From the NCBI GenBank assembly GCA_937996585.1, contig CALKUW010000319.1, forward strand, positions 1-7,685: a DNA stretch of 7,685 bases, read 5' to 3'. This DNA is from an uncultured Flavobacteriales bacterium. Lineage in GTDB: Bacteria; Bacteroidota; Bacteroidia; Flavobacteriales_D; Sanyastnellaceae. The translations under genes and the position numbers were made by a program. Below the pieces are notes generated by a model that was given only the letters and a program-made list of their open reading frames with translations, did no database searches and had not been told where the DNA came from. Below, piece after piece: positions 6,495-7,685 of the stretch. The stretch's first letter is position 1. Each line of letters begins with the position of its first letter.

Positions 6495-6593
6495 TGAAGG
6501 AAATTAACGTGACCCCCCATCCGGATGGGGGCATGCGGGACGACTTGTCCACCCCGGGATGGGCAATATTGATGGGTGGGGACCCGGTGGGGG
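6495..6593. other. Intergenic gap between the Nramp and PKD-protein genes (99 bases)
   Basis: This is the only substantial non-coding stretch. It is G/C-rich with two small AT-rich islands: AATATT at 6565-6570, and AAATTAA at 6501-6507 just before the first possible PKD-protein start. It holds the perfect palindrome at 6514-6531 and an imperfect one (CCACCCCGGGATGG, 6 of 7 pairs) at 6549-6562. A small GACCC/GGGTC hairpin at 6581-6595 overlaps the Nramp stop codon. A promoter for the PKD-PorP unit should lie here, but I could not find a convincing Bacteroidota promoter (TTTG plus TAnnTTTG). Confidence 0.7.
6514..6531. terminator. Perfect 18-base palindrome CCCCCATCCGGATGGGGG; possible terminator of the Nramp gene or operator of the PKD operon
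   Basis: The 18 bases are exactly self-complementary. As RNA they would fold as a 7-pair stem (CCCCCAT/ATGGGGG) with a CCGG loop. The site lies 63 bases past the stop of the Nramp gene and 20 bases before the first possible start of the PKD gene, both on the minus strand. On that strand it is followed by GTCACGTTAATTTCC, where the T-rich part begins about 6 bases after the stem, so it is at best a weak intrinsic terminator. Because the symmetry is perfect through the centre, a dimeric DNA-binding protein site is the alternative. Confidence 0.4.
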
Positions 6594-7685
6594 TCAGGCG
6601 AGCAGGCTGGACAGGAACAGCACGGTGAGCCAGATCAGGAAGGCCAGGCCGCCCCAGGCGGTCCAACGAAGCCAGCGGGCAGGCCGCGCTTCGGCGGGGA
6701 AACGCTGCCGTGTCACCAGGATGAGCATGGCCAATGCGGAGGGTGGTGCAATGCAGAAGCTGAGGATGTTGCCGAGGTCCAGCAGGGTGCGGATGTCCTC
6801 AGGGAATGCGATGATGAGCAGCAGGGCCCCGAGTGAAATGAGGATGAGGCTCACCTGCTCGTGCCGGGTTTCGACCGGGCAGTTCCGCAGCGCGGCGATG
6901 CCGTGGCTGAAACTCCGACTGAAGCCGTCGAGGCAGGCGATGCAGGTGCCCAGCATGGCGGCAAAGGCGGCAGAGCCGACGAACGGGGCGCTCCAATCGC
7001 CCAGGACCTCGGTGTAGAGTCCGATGACCCCGGCGGCGAAGGCGGCCGTTCCCGCGGGCAAGGCCATCTCGTGCGTCCGCAGCAGCAGGGCGCCGAGGAG
7101 CAGGAAACACAACGCAAGCAGGATGCAGAAGGCGTAGCCGAGGTTGAATTCACGCACGGCGTCCCTGAGCCTGGGTGTGAAGCCGGTCTGCTTGTAGCGT
7201 TCGAGGGTCCAGATGCTGACCCATGGGCTGAGGTCCACGGCGGAGGGCATCCAGCCGAGCAGGGCAATGAGGAAGACGAAGTCGCGGCCTGACCACGGGT
7301 CGAGGTCCGCAGGTGCAGGCGGCACCGCTGAAATTGGGGTGTGCAGCAGCGCGCCGACTGTAGCGCCGACCGTGCCGATGAGCAGGACGACGCTGATTGC
7401 TTTGATGACCTTGTCCAGGGCGGCGTATCGGCCGAGCAGCAGCATGCCGACGCAGGCACTGAAGGTGACGACGGCCACGTGTGGCGTGGCGTTGGTGCCC
7501 AGCAACCGGGAGGCGCCGAACAGGTGGTCGAGGAAGGCGGCGGTGACGATGCCCACGCCGCCCATCACGAAGGCACAGGTGAGGGCGGTCAGGATGAGGT
7601 AGGTCCAGGAGGCCCACCGGCCGAAGGTGCGGTATCCGGCAATCAGTGAGGTGCCGGTCGCATTGGCATACCGCGTTCCGAATTC
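6594..7685 (-). CDS. Nramp-family metal-ion transporter, 5' truncated by window, with altered TM6 motif
   Basis: Nramp (SLC11/MntH) proteins are inner-membrane, usually proton-coupled importers of Mn2+, Fe2+ and related divalent ions. The frame is open to the window edge, so the N-terminus (including TM1 with its DPGN-type motif) is missing and 363 residues are visible. They begin EFGTRYANATGTSLIAGYR, matching the conserved stretch after TM2. Hydrophobic segments follow at about visible residues 26-50, 66-84, 90-112, 134-156, 178-203, 233-254, 277-294, 305-324 and 341-362, consistent with TM3 to TM11. The TM6 signature reads WMPSAVDLSPWV (visible 145-156). The metal-ligand methionine is kept, but the histidine of the canonical MPH motif is serine. 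This suggests a divergent Nramp subgroup, and the metal transported cannot be told from this. A GTG at 7568 is an internal valine codon and not the start. The stop is TGA at 6594-6596. No metal-responsive regulator is next to it in the window. Confidence 0.87.
   Translation of the reverse strand, partial: EFGTRYANATGTSLIAGYRTFGRWASWTYLILTALTCAFVMGGVGIVTAAFLDHLFGASRLLGTNATPHVAVVTFSACVGMLLLGRYAALDKVIKAISVVLLIGTVGATVGALLHTPISAVPPAPADLDPWSGRDFVFLIALLGWMPSAVDLSPWVSIWTLERYKQTGFTPRLRDAVREFNLGYAFCILLALCFLLLGALLLRTHEMALPAGTAAFAAGVIGLYTEVLGDWSAPFVGSAAFAAMLGTCIACLDGFSRSFSHGIAALRNCPVETRHEQVSLILISLGALLLIIAFPEDIRTLLDLGNILSFCIAPPSALAMLILVTRQRFPAEARPARWLRWTAWGGLAFLIWLTVLFLSSLLA

Noticed and set aside
6563..6572. 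CAATATTG as a Bacteroidota -7 promoter element (TAnnTTTG)
   Set aside because: It matches only part of the consensus, and no TTTG-like -33 element is found at the right distance on the minus strand.
7566..7568. GTG as start codon of the Nramp gene
   Set aside because: The frame continues 39 codons to the window edge and encodes the conserved Nramp stretch EFGTRYANATG, so the start lies upstream of the window.
7680..7685. GAATTC (EcoRI site) at the very end of the window, possible cloning junction
   Set aside because: The bases encode the Glu-Phe that fits the conserved Nramp motif in frame, so this looks like natural sequence and coincidence.
1..7685. tRNA, rRNA, CRISPR array, insertion sequence or defence-system genes
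   Set aside because: Nearly all of the window is coding for the four genes described. The one 99-base gap has no room for these and shows no repeat-spacer pattern.

Overview
The window reads as ordinary chromosomal DNA from a high-G+C member of the Bacteroidota. Two of its genes belong to the type IX secretion system (T9SS), which is essentially confined to that phylum: a PorP/SprF-family outer-membrane protein and a giant PKD-repeat protein ending in a type B T9SS sorting domain. G+C is clearly high by eye, and this produces many long antisense open frames that are not genes. A high-G+C Flavobacteriales-type lineage is plausible, but the sequence alone does not settle the taxonomy.

Layout. 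(1) Positions 1-468, plus strand: the 3' end of murB (cell-wall precursor synthesis), cut by the window start. (2) Positions 475-1527, minus strand: a PorP/SprF-family gene, convergent with murB across a 6-base gap. (3) Positions 1524-6494, minus strand: a 1656-residue secreted protein with about 16 PKD-like repeats and a C-terminal type B sorting domain. Its stop codon overlaps the PorP/SprF start as ATGA. (4) Positions 6495-6593: the only real intergenic gap. It contains a perfect 18-base palindrome and a second imperfect one 33 bases away. (5) Positions 6594-7685, minus strand: most of an Nramp-family metal-ion transporter, cut at its N-terminal end by the window edge. Its TM6 metal-site motif is altered.

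How the genes work together. Genes 2 and 3 form a two-gene unit: the large surface protein is the likely T9SS cargo, and the PorP/SprF protein is its probable dedicated outer-membrane partner. This resembles the SprB-SprF relationship known in Flavobacterium johnsoniae gliding motility. The murB and Nramp genes look like unrelated flanking genes. I found no RNA gene, CRISPR array, mobile element or defence system. The most interesting material is inside the giant protein (a regular two-cysteine-per-repeat ladder that breaks at repeats 14 and 15, and a cysteine-rich N-terminal block), in the non-canonical Nramp motif, and in the palindromes of the intergenic gap.
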